Source: an uncultured Thermoleophilia bacterium (GTDB lineage Bacteria; Actinomycetota; Thermoleophilia; UBA2241). Taken from it: a stretch of 40,293 nt of DNA. The notes under the pieces were generated by a model. It did no database searches and was not told the DNA's origin. It worked only from the letters and a program-made list of their open reading frames with translations. The DNA lies in NCBI GenBank assembly GCA_903862845.1, contig CAIOZS010000099.1, positions 1 through 40,293 on the forward strand. The letters are read 5' to 3'. Positions 21,098-29,468 of the stretch are shown here, in pieces. The position numbers were made by a program, and so were the translations under genes. Within the stretch, counting starts at the first letter, position 1. Each line of letters begins with the position of its first letter.

Positions 21098-21718
21098 GTG
21101 GCGAGAGATACATCAGCACAGTGCAAACAGTGTCGCCGCGAGGCTGAGAAGCTCTTCCTCAAGGGCGAACGCTGCCTCACCGACAAGTGCGCGGTCGAGC
21201 GTCGTGCGTACCCTCCGGGGGAGCACGGCCGCGGCCGCATCAAGCAGAGCGAGTACCTCCTCCAGCTTCGCGAGAAGCAGAAGGCCCGCCGGTACTACCA
21301 GGTGCTCGAGAAGCAGTTCCATCACTACTACGAGGTCGCGAGCCGCAAGCAGGGCATCACCGGTGAGAACCTGCTCTGCCTCCTCGAGATGAGGCTCGAC
21401 AACGTCGTGTATCGCCTCGGCTTTGGCGCTTCGCGTCGCCAGGCGCGCCAGCTCGTGCGTCACGCGCACTTCATGGTCAACGGCATGAAGGTCGACATCC
21501 CGTCGTACCAGGTGCGCCCCGACGACGTCGTGTCGGTGCGTGCCAACAGCAAGGCCGTCGAGACCGTGCGTGCCGCCACCGACCTCACGTCGTCGGTGGC
21601 TCCTTGGCTGCTGGTCGACCACGACAACCTCACGGGCAAGATCCTCCGCGCCCCCACGCGCGACGAGATCGACACGCCGGTGCAGGAACAGCTCATCGTC
21701 GAGCTTTACTCTAAGTAA
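21098..21718 (+). CDS. rpsD: 30S ribosomal protein S4, zinc form
   Basis: S4 nucleates 30S assembly and affects fidelity. The 206-residue protein starts at GTG 21098. Its N-terminus has CKQCRRE and, further on, [12 protein letters not shown], four Cys placed as in the zinc-binding S4 of Thermus and many Gram-positives. The S4 RNA-binding domain follows ([31 protein letters not shown]). The normal C-terminal extension ends [12 protein letters not shown]. Confidence 0.98.
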   Translation: MARDTSAQCKQCRREAEKLFLKGERCLTDKCAVERRAYPPGEHGRGRIKQSEYLLQLREKQKARRYYQVLEKQFHHYYEVASRKQGITGENLLCLLEMRLDNVVYRLGFGASRRQARQLVRHAHFMVNGMKVDIPSYQVRPDDVVSVRANSKAVETVRAATDLTSSVAPWLLVDHDNLTGKILRAPTRDEIDTPVQEQLIVELYSK

Positions 21719-21760
21719 CCGCTGCAGCTGACCCGCGGCGAAGACCCTACAGGAGGCCAG

Positions 21761-22708
21761 TTGCTTCAGTTTCAGATGCCCAACATCACGCGCGAGCAGC
21801 TCGCCGGCAACCGGGCGCGCTTCGAGGTAGAACCCCTCGACCGCGGGTTCGGGCATACGTTCGGCAACGCTCTGCGCCGTGTGCTGCTCTCGTCTCTCGA
21901 GGGTGCTGCCGTGAGCTCGGTGAAGATCGAAGGTGTCGCCCATGAGTTCACCACCGTCAAGGGCGTCAAAGAAGACGTCACCGATGTCATCCTCAACCTC
22001 AAGGAGCTCGTCTGCCGCCTTCATGGTGAGCTTGACGAGGTTCAGGTGCGGCTCTACAAGGACAAGCCCGGCAAAGTAGTGGCCGCCGACATCGACATCC
22101 CGGCCGAGCTGGAGATCCTCAATCCGGACCATCACATCGCTACGCTTTCCGACGGCGGGGCCATCGAGATGATGCTCACTATCCGCCGTGGTACCGGCTA
22201 TGTTCCCGCCGAGGGCAACAAGACGCCCGAGATGGTCATCGGCGTGGTCCCCATCGACTCTATCTTCAGCCCCATCAAGCGCGTCTCGTATCACGTCGAG
22301 AGCGCGCGCGTCGGCCAGCGTACCGATTACGATAAGCTGATCCTCGACATCACCACGAACGGCGCGCTCCTGCCTGAAGAGGCGCTGCGCCAGGCCGCCG
22401 AGATCCTCGTCGACCGGATGTCGATCTTCACCGACCCCGACCGCACGCGCTCCACCGAGGAGTATCCCATCGAGGGTCTCGGGACGGCGCCGGCCGGCGG
22501 CGGCATGGACGACGTGCTCATCGAAGAGCTCGAGCTCGGCGTCCGTTCGTACAACTGCCTCAAGCGCGAGGGCATCCAGACCGTCGGCGACCTGGTCAAC
22601 AAGACCGAGGCCGAGCTGCTCAACATCCCGAATTTCGGCAAGAAGAGCATCGACGAGGTCGCGGAAAAGCTCTCCGAGCGCGGGCTCTCACTGCGGGGTG
22701 ACGAGTAA
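21761..22708 (+). CDS. rpoA: RNA polymerase alpha subunit (TTG start)
   Basis: Alpha dimerises to start RNA polymerase assembly and its C-terminal domain binds UP elements and activators. TTG 21761 lies four bases after a perfect AGGAGG, while the next ATG (21776) is 19 bases away, so TTG is preferred; 315 residues result. The N-terminal domain has [18 protein letters not shown] and GAVTFSIKIEGV-like sequence. The C-terminal domain (about 245-315) has [17 protein letters not shown] and [15 protein letters not shown]. Order and spacing with rpsD and rplQ are standard. Confidence 0.98.
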   Translation: MLQFQMPNITREQLAGNRARFEVEPLDRGFGHTFGNALRRVLLSSLEGAAVSSVKIEGVAHEFTTVKGVKEDVTDVILNLKELVCRLHGELDEVQVRLYKDKPGKVVAADIDIPAELEILNPDHHIATLSDGGAIEMMLTIRRGTGYVPAEGNKTPEMVIGVVPIDSIFSPIKRVSYHVESARVGQRTDYDKLILDITTNGALLPEEALRQAAEILVDRMSIFTDPDRTRSTEEYPIEGLGTAPAGGGMDDVLIEELELGVRSYNCLKREGIQTVGDLVNKTEAELLNIPNFGKKSIDEVAEKLSERGLSLRGDE

Positions 22709-22709
22709 C

Positions 22710-23060
22710 ATGCGCCATCAGAAGTCAGGCCGCAAGTTCAACATGGCGCCCGATCAGCGCAAGGCGCTTCTCACGGGCCTTGCTTGCCAGCTGCTCGAGC
22801 ACGAGAAGATCAAGACCGGTGTGGCGCGCGCCAAAGAGATGCGCCCGCTCGTCGAAGAGGCCATCACGCTCGGCAAGCGCGGCGATCTGCACGCGCGCCG
22901 GCAGGCCATCTCCATGTTGCGCAACAAGAAGATCGTGTACAAGCTGTTCAACGACGTGGCGCCCCGCTACGCGGGCCGCAGCGGCGGCTATACACGCATC
23001 ATCAAGCTGGGGCCACGCCCCGGCGACGGCAGCGAGCAGGCCTACATCGAACTGGTCTAG
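22710..23060 (+). CDS. rplQ: 50S ribosomal protein L17
   Basis: L17 lies near the exit tunnel. ATG 22710, two bases after the rpoA stop, gives 116 residues starting [20 protein letters not shown]; a GTG at 22698 would add four unconserved residues. [38 protein letters not shown] and [13 protein letters not shown] are diagnostic. It is the last gene of the ribosomal block and is followed by a strong hairpin. Confidence 0.98.
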   Translation: MRHQKSGRKFNMAPDQRKALLTGLACQLLEHEKIKTGVARAKEMRPLVEEAITLGKRGDLHARRQAISMLRNKKIVYKLFNDVAPRYAGRSGGYTRIIKLGPRPGDGSEQAYIELV

Positions 23061-23080
23061 GCCAACGCGGGCACAGGTGA

Positions 23081-23124
23081 GGCGCGAGGGGCGGGCGGCC
23101 GAAGGGCCACCCGCCCCTCGCGCC
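23081..23124 (+). terminator. Terminator-like 15-bp hairpin ending the ribosomal block
   Basis: GGCGCGAGGGGCGGG (23081-23095) is perfectly complementary to 23110-23124. After one C/A mismatch, four more GGCC pairs close a GAAG loop. No T tract follows. U-less GC hairpins of this strength are common after operons in high-GC bacteria and are taken as terminators; position 21 bases after the rplQ stop supports this. Confidence 0.7.
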
Positions 23125-23136
23125 GTACGGGGCGCC

Positions 23137-23164
23137 GCCACCTGCCGAGACGCGCCACCTGTCG
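23137..23164 (+). repeat. Pair of 11-base direct repeats upstream of the ECF operon
   Basis: GCCACCTGCCG (23137-23147) and GCCACCTGTCG (23154-23164) are spaced 17 bases start to start in the 185-base gap between rplQ and the first ECF ATPase. They could be a tandem protein-binding site for the ECF operon. I see no convincing promoter or riboswitch in this gap. Confidence 0.35.
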
Positions 23165-23245
23165 GCCAGCGAGGTCGGAAGGGCCGGCGCTGCCCGCGCC
23201 GCCGCGCGGGGTATCGCTGAGGCGATGCGGTAAGCTTCGCCGCGT

Positions 23246-24097
23246 ATGACCTCCAGCCCAGACGAGACGGCGCCGCTCCTCGACATCCGCGGCCTGCACT
23301 ACCGCTATGCGGGGGCGTCGGCCGACGCCCTTGCCGACCTCGATCTCCGGGTCCACGAGGGCGAGCTCGTAGCGGTCGTCGGCGCCAACGGGTCGGGCAA
23401 GTCCACGCTCGCGCGCCTGCTGGGCGGCCTCGAGAAGCCCACGGCCGCGCGCCTTGCCCGGGCCTGCGGCCACGACCTGCTGGCCGACGACGGGCGCATC
23501 GCGGCGCGCCGCGACGTGGGCGTGCTGTTCCAGAACCCCGAGAACCAGCTCGTGGCCCAGTGCGTCGAAGACGACGTGGCGTTCGGCCTCGAGAATCTGG
23601 CGTGGCCGCCCGCCGACATCCGGCGCCGCGTCGATGAGATGCTGGCGCGCTTCGGCCTTGAGGAGCTGCACCTGCGCGAGCCCCACATGCTCTCCGGCGG
23701 GCAGAAGCAGCGCACAGCGCTGGCCGGCGTGATCGCCGTGCCGCGCCGCGTCCTCGTGCTCGACGAGCCCACGGCGATGCTCGATCCGGCCGGCCGCGAC
23801 GAGGTGCTCGCTGCGGTGCGCGAGCTGCACGGCGAGGGTCTCGCCGTCGTCTACGTCACGCAGGAGATGGACGAGGCGGTGGGCGCCGACCGCGTGGTCG
23901 CCCTCGAGCGCGGCACGGAGGCCTACGCGGGCGACGCGGACGGCCTGTTCGCCGACGTCGCCCTGGTGCGCCGGCTCGGCCTCGGCCTGCCGGCGGCGGG
24001 GGAGCTGGCGCTCGCGCTCGCGGAGCGGGGGCGCGGCCTCCGCGGCCTGCCGCTCACCATGGACGCGCTGCTCGAGGCGCTGGGCGGCGCGCCGTGA
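23246..24097 (+). CDS. ecfA1: ECF transporter ATPase, EcfA1 type
   Basis: This is one of two ATPases energising an energy-coupling-factor importer for vitamins or metals. The 283-residue protein has Walker A GANGSGKST (46-54), Q-loop FQNPENQLV, signature LSGGQKQRTALAGV, Walker B VLVLDEPTAML and a His-switch position occupied by Gln in YVTQEM. FQNPENQ is typical of ECF ATPases. The stop overlaps the next gene by four bases (GTGA). The trio between rplQ and truA is a familiar Gram-positive order. It lacks a local substrate-binding S component, so it probably serves S components coded elsewhere. Confidence 0.9.
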   Translation: MTSSPDETAPLLDIRGLHYRYAGASADALADLDLRVHEGELVAVVGANGSGKSTLARLLGGLEKPTAARLARACGHDLLADDGRIAARRDVGVLFQNPENQLVAQCVEDDVAFGLENLAWPPADIRRRVDEMLARFGLEELHLREPHMLSGGQKQRTALAGVIAVPRRVLVLDEPTAMLDPAGRDEVLAAVRELHGEGLAVVYVTQEMDEAVGADRVVALERGTEAYAGDADGLFADVALVRRLGLGLPAAGELALALAERGRGLRGLPLTMDALLEALGGAP

Positions 24098-24966
24098 GCC
24101 GCCGCGAGGCGGCCGCCTCCGCCGCGCCGCGTCCATCCGGTTTGGCCGGCATGAGTCTTGCCTGTCGGGATGTGTCGTTCAGCTACGAGGAGGCGAGAGC
24201 CCCGATCCCCGCGCTTCGCGACGTGTCGTTCGTGCTGCCGGCGGGCGGCTCCCTGGCGCTGATGGGCGCTTCGGGCTCCGGCAAGTCGACGCTGCTTCAG
24301 GTGATCCGCGGCCTGGACGCGCCGGAGAGCGGGGCCGTGGTGCTCGACGGGGCAGCTCCTGTTGACGTCGGCTACGCGGCGCGGCAACGCGAGGTGGGCC
24401 TCGTCTTTCAGGCTCCCGAGCTCCAGCTGTTCGCCTCCACGGCACGCGACGACGTGGCCTTCGGGCCGCGGCGGCTGGGGTGGCCGGAGGATCGGGTGTC
24501 GACGGCCGTTGAAGAGGCCCTCGACGTGGTCGGCCTGCCTCCGGCGCACTTCGCCGAGAGGCATCCCTACACCCTCTCGGGTGGCGAGCAGCGCCGGCTG
24601 GCCCTCGCCGGGGTTCTCGCCATGCGGCCGCGGCTTCTGCTCCTGGACGAGCCCTTCGTCAGCCTCGACCCGGGCACCAGGCGCCAGCTCGTCGGCATCC
24701 TGGAACGCCTCAAGGCCGCCGGAGTCACCCTGCTTCTGGCGACGCACGACGCGGACCTGGCCTGGGCGCTCTGCGAAGAGCTGCTCGTGCTTCGCGAGGG
24801 CCGGGCCGCCGCCGCCGGCGCCTGGGACTTCAGCGCCGCCGGCGGCCGGCTGCTTGCCGCGAACCGCCTGCGCGAACCCTTCTTCGTCGAGCTGTGGCGG
24901 CGGCTCGGTCGCGATCCGCAGCGCGCTCCTCGTACTGCCGCGGCGGCGGCCGAGGACCTCTCGTGA
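24094..24966 (+). CDS. ecfA2: ECF transporter ATPase, EcfA2 type
   Basis: This is the second ATPase of the ECF energy module. From GTG 24094 it encodes 290 residues with an N-terminal stretch of about 20 residues before the ABC domain. It has Walker A GASGSGKST (58-66), Q-loop FQAPELQLFAST, signature LSGGEQRRLALAGV, Walker B LLLLDEPFVSLD and switch His in ATHDADL. This protein keeps the switch His that its partner has as Gln, so the two nucleotide sites are unequal. It overlaps both neighbours by four bases. Confidence 0.88.
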   Translation: MSRREAAASAAPRPSGLAGMSLACRDVSFSYEEARAPIPALRDVSFVLPAGGSLALMGASGSGKSTLLQVIRGLDAPESGAVVLDGAAPVDVGYAARQREVGLVFQAPELQLFASTARDDVAFGPRRLGWPEDRVSTAVEEALDVVGLPPAHFAERHPYTLSGGEQRRLALAGVLAMRPRLLLLDEPFVSLDPGTRRQLVGILERLKAAGVTLLLATHDADLAWALCEELLVLREGRAAAAGAWDFSAAGGRLLAANRLREPFFVELWRRLGRDPQRAPRTAAAAAEDLS

Positions 24967-25745
24967 AGGCGACCATCGCCCAGTACTACGCCGGCGACTC
25001 GCCGCTGCACCGGCTCGACCCGCGCGCCAAGTTCGTCGCCGTGAGCGCGCTCGCCGTGGCGCTCTTCGTGCGCGACTCCTTCGCCGGACTCGCCGTCTAC
25101 GCCGCCGCCGCCGTTCTGGCGTACGTGCTGAGCGGCGTGCCGCCGGCGTGGTTCTGGCGCGCCTTCAGGCCGCTTCTCTGGCTCGTCGCGCTCACGTTCG
25201 TGGCTCAGGTCGTGTTCGCCCCGGGTGAGCCGTTCTTCAGCTTCTGGTTCATCCACGTGTCGTCGCGGGGGCTCGAGCTGGCCGCGTTCCTGAGCCTGCG
25301 TCTCGTGGTGCTTGTGCTCGTGGGCTCCGTGCTGACCCTGACGACCCCCTCGATGGCGCTCACCGACGGTCTGGCCTGGCTCGGCCGGCCGCTGCGCCGT
25401 CTGCGCGTCCCCACCGACGAGCTCGCTTTGATGGTGACGATCGCCCTGCGCTTCATCCCGACGCTACTCGTGGAGCTGGACACGATCATGCGCGCGCAGC
25501 GGGCCCGCGGCGCCGATTTCCGCCGCGGCGGGCTGCGCGAGCGCACGCGTTCGCTGGTGCCGGTGCTCGTGCCGCTGTTCGTGCTGAGCTTCAGGCGCGC
25601 CGACGAGCTCGCTCTGGCCATGGAGGCGCGCTGCTATCGGCCCGGCGCCGCGCGCACCCGCCTGCACCCGCTGCATGCCGGTCGGGCGGACATCGCCCTG
25701 CTCGTGGCGACGGCGGCCGTCATCGTCGCCGGGCTGCTCGTGTAG
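24963..25745 (+). CDS. ecfT: ECF transporter transmembrane scaffold, EcfT
   Basis: EcfT is the membrane T component that links the ATPases to the S component. From GTG 24963, overlapping ecfA2 by four bases, it encodes 260 residues beginning with YYAGDSPLHRLDPRAKFV, the family start. There are about five or six hydrophobic segments. The coupling-helix signature RAQRARGADF (Ala-Arg-Gly) and a second ARG-like motif MEARCYRPGAART further on are the parts that contact the ATPases. A longer in-frame start inside ecfA2 is rejected. Confidence 0.9.
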   Translation: MKATIAQYYAGDSPLHRLDPRAKFVAVSALAVALFVRDSFAGLAVYAAAAVLAYVLSGVPPAWFWRAFRPLLWLVALTFVAQVVFAPGEPFFSFWFIHVSSRGLELAAFLSLRLVVLVLVGSVLTLTTPSMALTDGLAWLGRPLRRLRVPTDELALMVTIALRFIPTLLVELDTIMRAQRARGADFRRGGLRERTRSLVPVLVPLFVLSFRRADELALAMEARCYRPGAARTRLHPLHAGRADIALLVATAAVIVAGLLV

Positions 25746-25746
25746 G

Positions 25747-26640
25747 ATGCCGTCCGTGGATCCGCGCGACGATATGGGGCCGGGAGCACGCCTGCGCGCG
25801 GAGGACTCGCCGCCCGGGCACGCTACCTGGCGCCTCGACCTCGCCTACGAAGGCACGGCATATCGCGGCTGGGCCCGGCAGCCGGGGCAGCGCACCGTCG
25901 AGGGTCTCCTGGGGGAGGCGCTGGCGATGGTGCTTCGCGAACCCGTGCGCCTGAGCGTGGCCGGGCGCACGGACGCCGGCGTGCACGCGTGGGCGCAGGT
26001 CGCGTCGTTCGTCTGCGCGCGCCCCGACGTGCGCCCCGACCGCCTGCGCCTCTCGCTCAACGCGCTGCTCCCGCCCGACATCGCCGTGTCGCGCGTGTCG
26101 CCGGCTCCGCCGGGGTTCACCGCGCGCAAGGCGGCGTCACGCACGTACCAGTATCGCCTCTGGATCTCGCCGGTGAAGCCGGTGCGTGAGCGCGCCTACG
26201 TGTGGAACGTGCGTGGCGCGCTCGATGTCGCGCTGCTCGCCGAAGCGGCGGCCCTGCTGCCCGGCAGGCGCGACTTCGCGGCGCTCACGCCCTCCGCGCG
26301 CCTGTACCACAGCTGCGTGCGCGAAGTGCTGAAGGCGGACTGGCGGCCGTTCGCGGGCGGCGACGGCCCGGTTTGCGCGGCCACGGACCCAGGCGGCGAC
26401 GACTCGCGCGCCGCCTGCTCCGAGGCCGGCGGGCACGGAAGTCCGGAGTGGGTCTTCACGATCAGCGCCGGGAGCTTTCTGCACAACATGGTGCGCGTGG
26501 CCGTGGGTTCGATGGTCGACGTCGCCCAAGGGCGGATGACGCCGCAGGGGTTCGCGGAGGAGCTGGCTTCGGGCCAACGCCGGCGCATGGGGCAGACGGC
26601 GCCCGCGCGCGGCCTGGCGCTAGTGGCTGTGGCCTACTGA
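25747..26640 (+). CDS. truA: tRNA pseudouridine synthase A
   Basis: TruA makes pseudouridine at positions 38-40 of tRNA anticodon arms. From ATG 25747, one base after ecfT, it encodes 297 residues. About 30 variable residues precede WRLDLAYEGTAYRGWARQPGQRTVEG. The catalytic Asp is in GRTDAGVHA. SRTYQYRLW and FTISAGSFLHNMVRVAVGSMV follow. Between these last blocks is a Gly/Ala/Asp/Cys-rich insert of about 30 residues (around 200-230), not typical of TruA and probably a surface loop. The ribosome site at this start is weak, so coupling to ecfT is likely. Confidence 0.93.
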   Translation: MPSVDPRDDMGPGARLRAEDSPPGHATWRLDLAYEGTAYRGWARQPGQRTVEGLLGEALAMVLREPVRLSVAGRTDAGVHAWAQVASFVCARPDVRPDRLRLSLNALLPPDIAVSRVSPAPPGFTARKAASRTYQYRLWISPVKPVRERAYVWNVRGALDVALLAEAAALLPGRRDFAALTPSARLYHSCVREVLKADWRPFAGGDGPVCAATDPGGDDSRAACSEAGGHGSPEWVFTISAGSFLHNMVRVAVGSMVDVAQGRMTPQGFAEELASGQRRRMGQTAPARGLALVAVAY

Positions 26641-26649
26641 CGGGGCGCT

Positions 26650-26678
26650 GGTGCCCGGCGCGGGCCTTGCCGGGCACC
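26650..26678. terminator. Bidirectional hairpin between truA and the LCP gene
   Basis: GGTGCCCGGC (26650-26659) and GCCGGGCACC (26669-26678) form a perfect 10-bp stem with a 9-base loop, in the 42 bases between convergent truA and the minus-strand wall gene. No T run on either side. Confidence 0.65.
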
Positions 26679-26682
26679 GCAC

Positions 26683-27858
26683 TTACTTCGTCAGGAACTG
26701 GTGGACCATCTTCTGCTTCTCGGCGTCTGACGGCGGGAAGACGTAGGCGACCCCGCCGTCCCAACCGGGGGTACCTACCATCACCATCTTCTTGCCGCCG
26801 GTGGCGCGCCACTTCAGGTAGCCGAGCTCGAGGATCTGGTTCGTCGTCAGGTCGGTGGCCACGCCGCTCAGGAACTTCTTGCCGATCTCGGGCAGCTTGG
26901 TGATGTTGGACGGCTGCACGATCTTCTTTTCCAGCGCCTGGACGAACTGCTGCTGGCGCGCCGCGCGGTGGAAGTCGTCGTCGGCGTAGCGGATGCGCAC
27001 GTAGAGCATGGCGTACTTGCCGTCGAAGTGGTGCATGCCCTGCTTGAAAACGACGGTGCGGCCGCTGCTGCCCGCGATCGTCGAGATCGTTGTGGGCACG
27101 TTCATGTCCACGCCGCCGACCGCGTTGACCAGGCGCGGGAAGCCTTGGAAGCCGACAACCATGACGTGATTGACGTCGATTCCCGTGTACTGCTCGACCG
27201 CCTGCACTGCCATGGACGGACCGCCCCAGAACATGGCGGTGTTGATCTTGTCGACATTCCCGTTGGGGAGCGTCACGCGCGTGTCTCGCGGGATCGAAAG
27301 CTGGTTGATCGTGTGCGTCTTGGGGTTGAAGCGCATGAGCATGATCGTGTCGGAGCGCGCGGGTTCGCCGGCCTTGCTGTCAACGCCGAAGAGCAGCAGC
27401 GTGGTGCCGTTGCGCCAGATCCAGCCGTTGTCGGGCGTGAGCTTGGCGCGGGTCTTCTTGTCGAGGCGCGCGTTGGCCTTATCGACCGCCCGATCGACCT
27501 TCTTGTAACCCGGCCAGGCCAGGACGGTGACCACGACTCCGGCGATGATGAGCGCGACCAGCAGGCCGACGGGGACGAACCACCAGCGAAAGCGGCGGCG
27601 GCGTTTGGGCGCCGTGCCGGCGCCCCCGTCCGCCGCCTTCTTGCCCTTCGCCGGCGCCGGTCCGTACCGCCGGTACTCACCGTTTGAGCGCTCTGCGTAG
27701 ACCGGCGGCGCCTGGGAGCCCCGGTCGTCGTCGCGCGGCCGCGGCTCACGGGGTGGCCGCGCCCCGGCCAGCTCGTCATCGACGGAGCTGCGTCTGGCGC
27801 GGCCGGCCTTGTACCGCCTGTAGGGCTTGCGCCCGCTGTTGTCGTCGTCGTTTTGCAT
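26683..27858 (-). CDS. LytR-CpsA-Psr (LCP) family cell-wall protein
   Basis: LCP proteins transfer undecaprenyl-linked glycopolymers onto peptidoglycan outside the cell. The start ATG at 27858 gives 391 residues: a charged, Arg/Pro-rich cytoplasmic part (1-91), one membrane helix (about 92-114) and an extracellular LCP domain (about 153-312). Conserved pieces are LLLFGVDS, RSDTIMLM, SIPRDTRV, DKINTAMF, VNAVGGVDMNV and YVRIRYADDDFHRAARQQ, whose Arg and Asp residues bind the pyrophosphate lipid. No strong ribosome site is seen and the open frame extends upstream, so the start is uncertain. It diverges from the ROK kinase gene. Confidence 0.9.
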   Translation of the reverse strand: MQNDDDNSGRKPYRRYKAGRARRSSVDDELAGARPPREPRPRDDDRGSQAPPVYAERSNGEYRRYGPAPAKGKKAADGGAGTAPKRRRRFRWWFVPVGLLVALIIAGVVVTVLAWPGYKKVDRAVDKANARLDKKTRAKLTPDNGWIWRNGTTLLLFGVDSKAGEPARSDTIMLMRFNPKTHTINQLSIPRDTRVTLPNGNVDKINTAMFWGGPSMAVQAVEQYTGIDVNHVMVVGFQGFPRLVNAVGGVDMNVPTTISTIAGSSGRTVVFKQGMHHFDGKYAMLYVRIRYADDDFHRAARQQQFVQALEKKIVQPSNITKLPEIGKKFLSGVATDLTTNQILELGYLKWRATGGKKMVMVGTPGWDGGVAYVFPPSDAEKQKMVHQFLTK

Positions 27859-28017
27859 CTGCTGGTGATCCCGCTCTTCACGCAGGCGGCGCCCAACTCG
27901 TGATTGTGGCGGGGAGCGGGGCGCCAGGCCTTGCACCTGACTACGCCCTAGGGGGAGCGTTTCCTTTACGCGCAAGTGTACCGCAAAGTGAAGGGTCAGC
28001 GCCCGAGGGACGGTATG

Positions 28018-28087
28018 GGCTGCCGACCTCCCGCGGCCGCACTCACGGGCAGTGGGCGTCCTGTGAAGCGGCCAGCGGTCGGCAGCC
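28018..28087. repeat. Nested inverted repeat (11-bp outer and 6-bp inner stems)
   Basis: GGCTGCCGACC (28018-28028) is the perfect reverse complement of GGTCGGCAGCC (28077-28087). Inside, GGCCGC (28035-28040) pairs with GCGGCC (28068-28073). As RNA this would be a roughly 70-base hairpin with an internal loop and a 27-base apical region. It is not next to a stop codon, so it is not an ordinary terminator. It matches no riboswitch or RNA I can recall. Confidence 0.5.
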
Positions 28088-28279
28088 GGCAACGCGAGGA
28101 GAAGCTCTCGGGCACATGGTTCTTCGCTGTTCTGTTTGGCGAAGGCCACCGCCTCCGCAAGTGCCGCCGACCTCTGCCGCCTGTTCGTGCAGGACTAAGA
28201 TGCTGCCGAGCCGGCGCGACTTGTCGGTCTCGGCTCCTTCAGAAAGGCTCGAACAGAGGATGCACGTTGGTGCGGACAG

Positions 28280-28302
28280 CAGGCGCGACCACGTCGCACC
28301 TG
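28280..28302. promoter_or_regulatory. 23-bp dyad, candidate operator of the ROK gene
   Basis: CAGGCGCGAC (28280-28289) and GTCGCACCTG (28293-28302) are inverted copies with 9 of 10 pairs, around CAC. It lies 57 bases upstream of the ROK start, a typical place for a repressor site. Confidence 0.4.
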
Positions 28303-28358
28303 ATACGGTGGTGCTCAGAGAAGGCCGAGTGTACGAGCGTGGTAGGCCGGGAGGCGTC

Positions 28359-29381
28359 ATGAGCGCGGAACGCACCGTCATCGGCGTGGACATCGGCGGC
28401 ACCAAGATCGCCGCCGCACTGCTGCGCGGACGCCTGCCGTCGATCTCTGCGGGCACGCCCGCCGCTCGGGAGACGCCTGTGATCCTCGACCGGTACACAG
28501 TGCTCACGGACGCCCATTCGATGCGCGCTTGCCTGGACGGCATCGTGACCTGCATCGCCGACCTCGAGCACGGCTCCGGGCGGGTCGAGGGCATCGGTGT
28601 GGGGGTTGCGTCCATGGTCGACTTCGCCGCCGGGCACGTGGTCGAGTCGGTGAATCTTCCGCTGGTCGACGTGCCTCTGCGCGATCTGCTGCAGCGGCGG
28701 TTTGGCGTACCTGTCGTGATCGACAACGATGCCACGGCGGCCACCATCGGCGAACACGTTTTCGGCGCCGGCGCCGGCGCTCGCGAGATGCTCATGCTCA
28801 CGCTGGGCACGGGCGTGGGCGGCGGCATCATCTGCGGCGGCCGCCCGTATCGGGGCTGCAGCGGGGCGGCCGCAGAGCTCGGCCACATCATCATCGACGT
28901 GAACGGGCTCAAGTGCCCGGCGAACTGCCCCAACCGCGGGTGTCTTGAGGCGTACGTGGCCGGCCCGGCGATGGCGGCCGCGGCCGCGGCCGCGGCCGTG
29001 GCCGAGCCCGCCTCAGCTCTCGGCCGCGCCCTCACAGCGGGTCGCGCCGTCGACAGCCGGCTTCTGACCAGGCTCGGGCGCGAGGGCGACGCCGGCGCCG
29101 TGGCCGTGCTCGCCCGCCTGGGCGAGTATCTCGGCGCCGGCCTCGTGACGCTCGTCAACATCTTCAACCCCGAGGTGATCGTCATCGGCGGGGGGGCCGC
29201 CGAGGCCGGCGAGCTCCTTCTGGGGCCGGCCCGCGGCGTGCTTCAGGCGCGCGGCTCGCGGCCCGCCCGCGACCAGGTGCGCATTGTGCCGGCGGCGCTG
29301 GGGCCGGACGCCGGCTTCATCGGCGCCGCCGCCCTGGCCCTCACCGAGCTCTTCCCGGACGACGCCCAACGCGCGTCTTGA
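28359..29381 (+). CDS. ROK family sugar kinase, probably glucokinase
   Basis: ROK proteins phosphorylate glucose or other hexoses with ATP; some lack kinase activity and act as regulators, but those carry an N-terminal DNA-binding domain that is absent here. From ATG 28359, after GGGAGG, it encodes 340 residues. It has phosphate loop GVDIGGTKI near the start, NDATAATIGEHVFGAG with the catalytic Asp, TLGTGVGGGII, and AELGHIIID followed by the zinc loop CPANCPNRGCLEAY. IFNPEVIVIGGG closes the C-terminal lobe. An Ala run (AAAAAAAA) sits on a hexanucleotide repeat. Glucose as substrate is inferred from family similarity. Confidence 0.88.
   Translation: MSAERTVIGVDIGGTKIAAALLRGRLPSISAGTPAARETPVILDRYTVLTDAHSMRACLDGIVTCIADLEHGSGRVEGIGVGVASMVDFAAGHVVESVNLPLVDVPLRDLLQRRFGVPVVIDNDATAATIGEHVFGAGAGAREMLMLTLGTGVGGGIICGGRPYRGCSGAAAELGHIIIDVNGLKCPANCPNRGCLEAYVAGPAMAAAAAAAAVAEPASALGRALTAGRAVDSRLLTRLGREGDAGAVAVLARLGEYLGAGLVTLVNIFNPEVIVIGGGAAEAGELLLGPARGVLQARGSRPARDQVRIVPAALGPDAGFIGAAALALTELFPDDAQRAS
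28974..28997 (+). repeat. GCGGCC hexanucleotide repeat, four units, inside the ROK gene
   Basis: Four tandem GCGGCC units (followed by GTGGCC) encode Ala-Ala pairs. Changes in copy number would add or remove two Ala without frameshift. Confidence 0.7.
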
Positions 29382-29406
29382 CTTCGTCACAGCCATATCG
29401 CTAAAT
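29378..29406 (+). promoter_or_regulatory. Candidate ferredoxin promoter overlapping the ROK stop
   Basis: TTGACT (29378-29383; 5 of 6 to consensus) overlaps the TGA of the ROK gene. After 17 bases comes CTAAAT (29401-29406), a fair -10. The ferredoxin ATG is 62 bases further. Confidence 0.4.
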
Positions 29407-29468
29407 GGGCACCGCAATCCCGCGCGTTCTGCGTCCGCAGCGCGCCCACAGGAGGTGACGAGAACCAC

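Larger units (their letters stand above)
27859..28358. other. 500-base divergent gap between LCP and ROK genes
   Basis: No convincing protein gene is seen; the open frames here lack family motifs. On the minus strand a TACACT -10-like element lies about 120 bases before the LCP start, without a clear -35. The gap holds two dyads listed separately (28018-28087 and 28280-28302). It probably contains the promoters of both flanking genes and perhaps an RNA or regulator site. Confidence 0.5.

Noticed and set aside
27859-28149. Upstream extension of the LCP protein by 97 residues
   Set aside because: The extra residues have no signal, domain or ribosome site and would put the membrane helix unusually far from the start.
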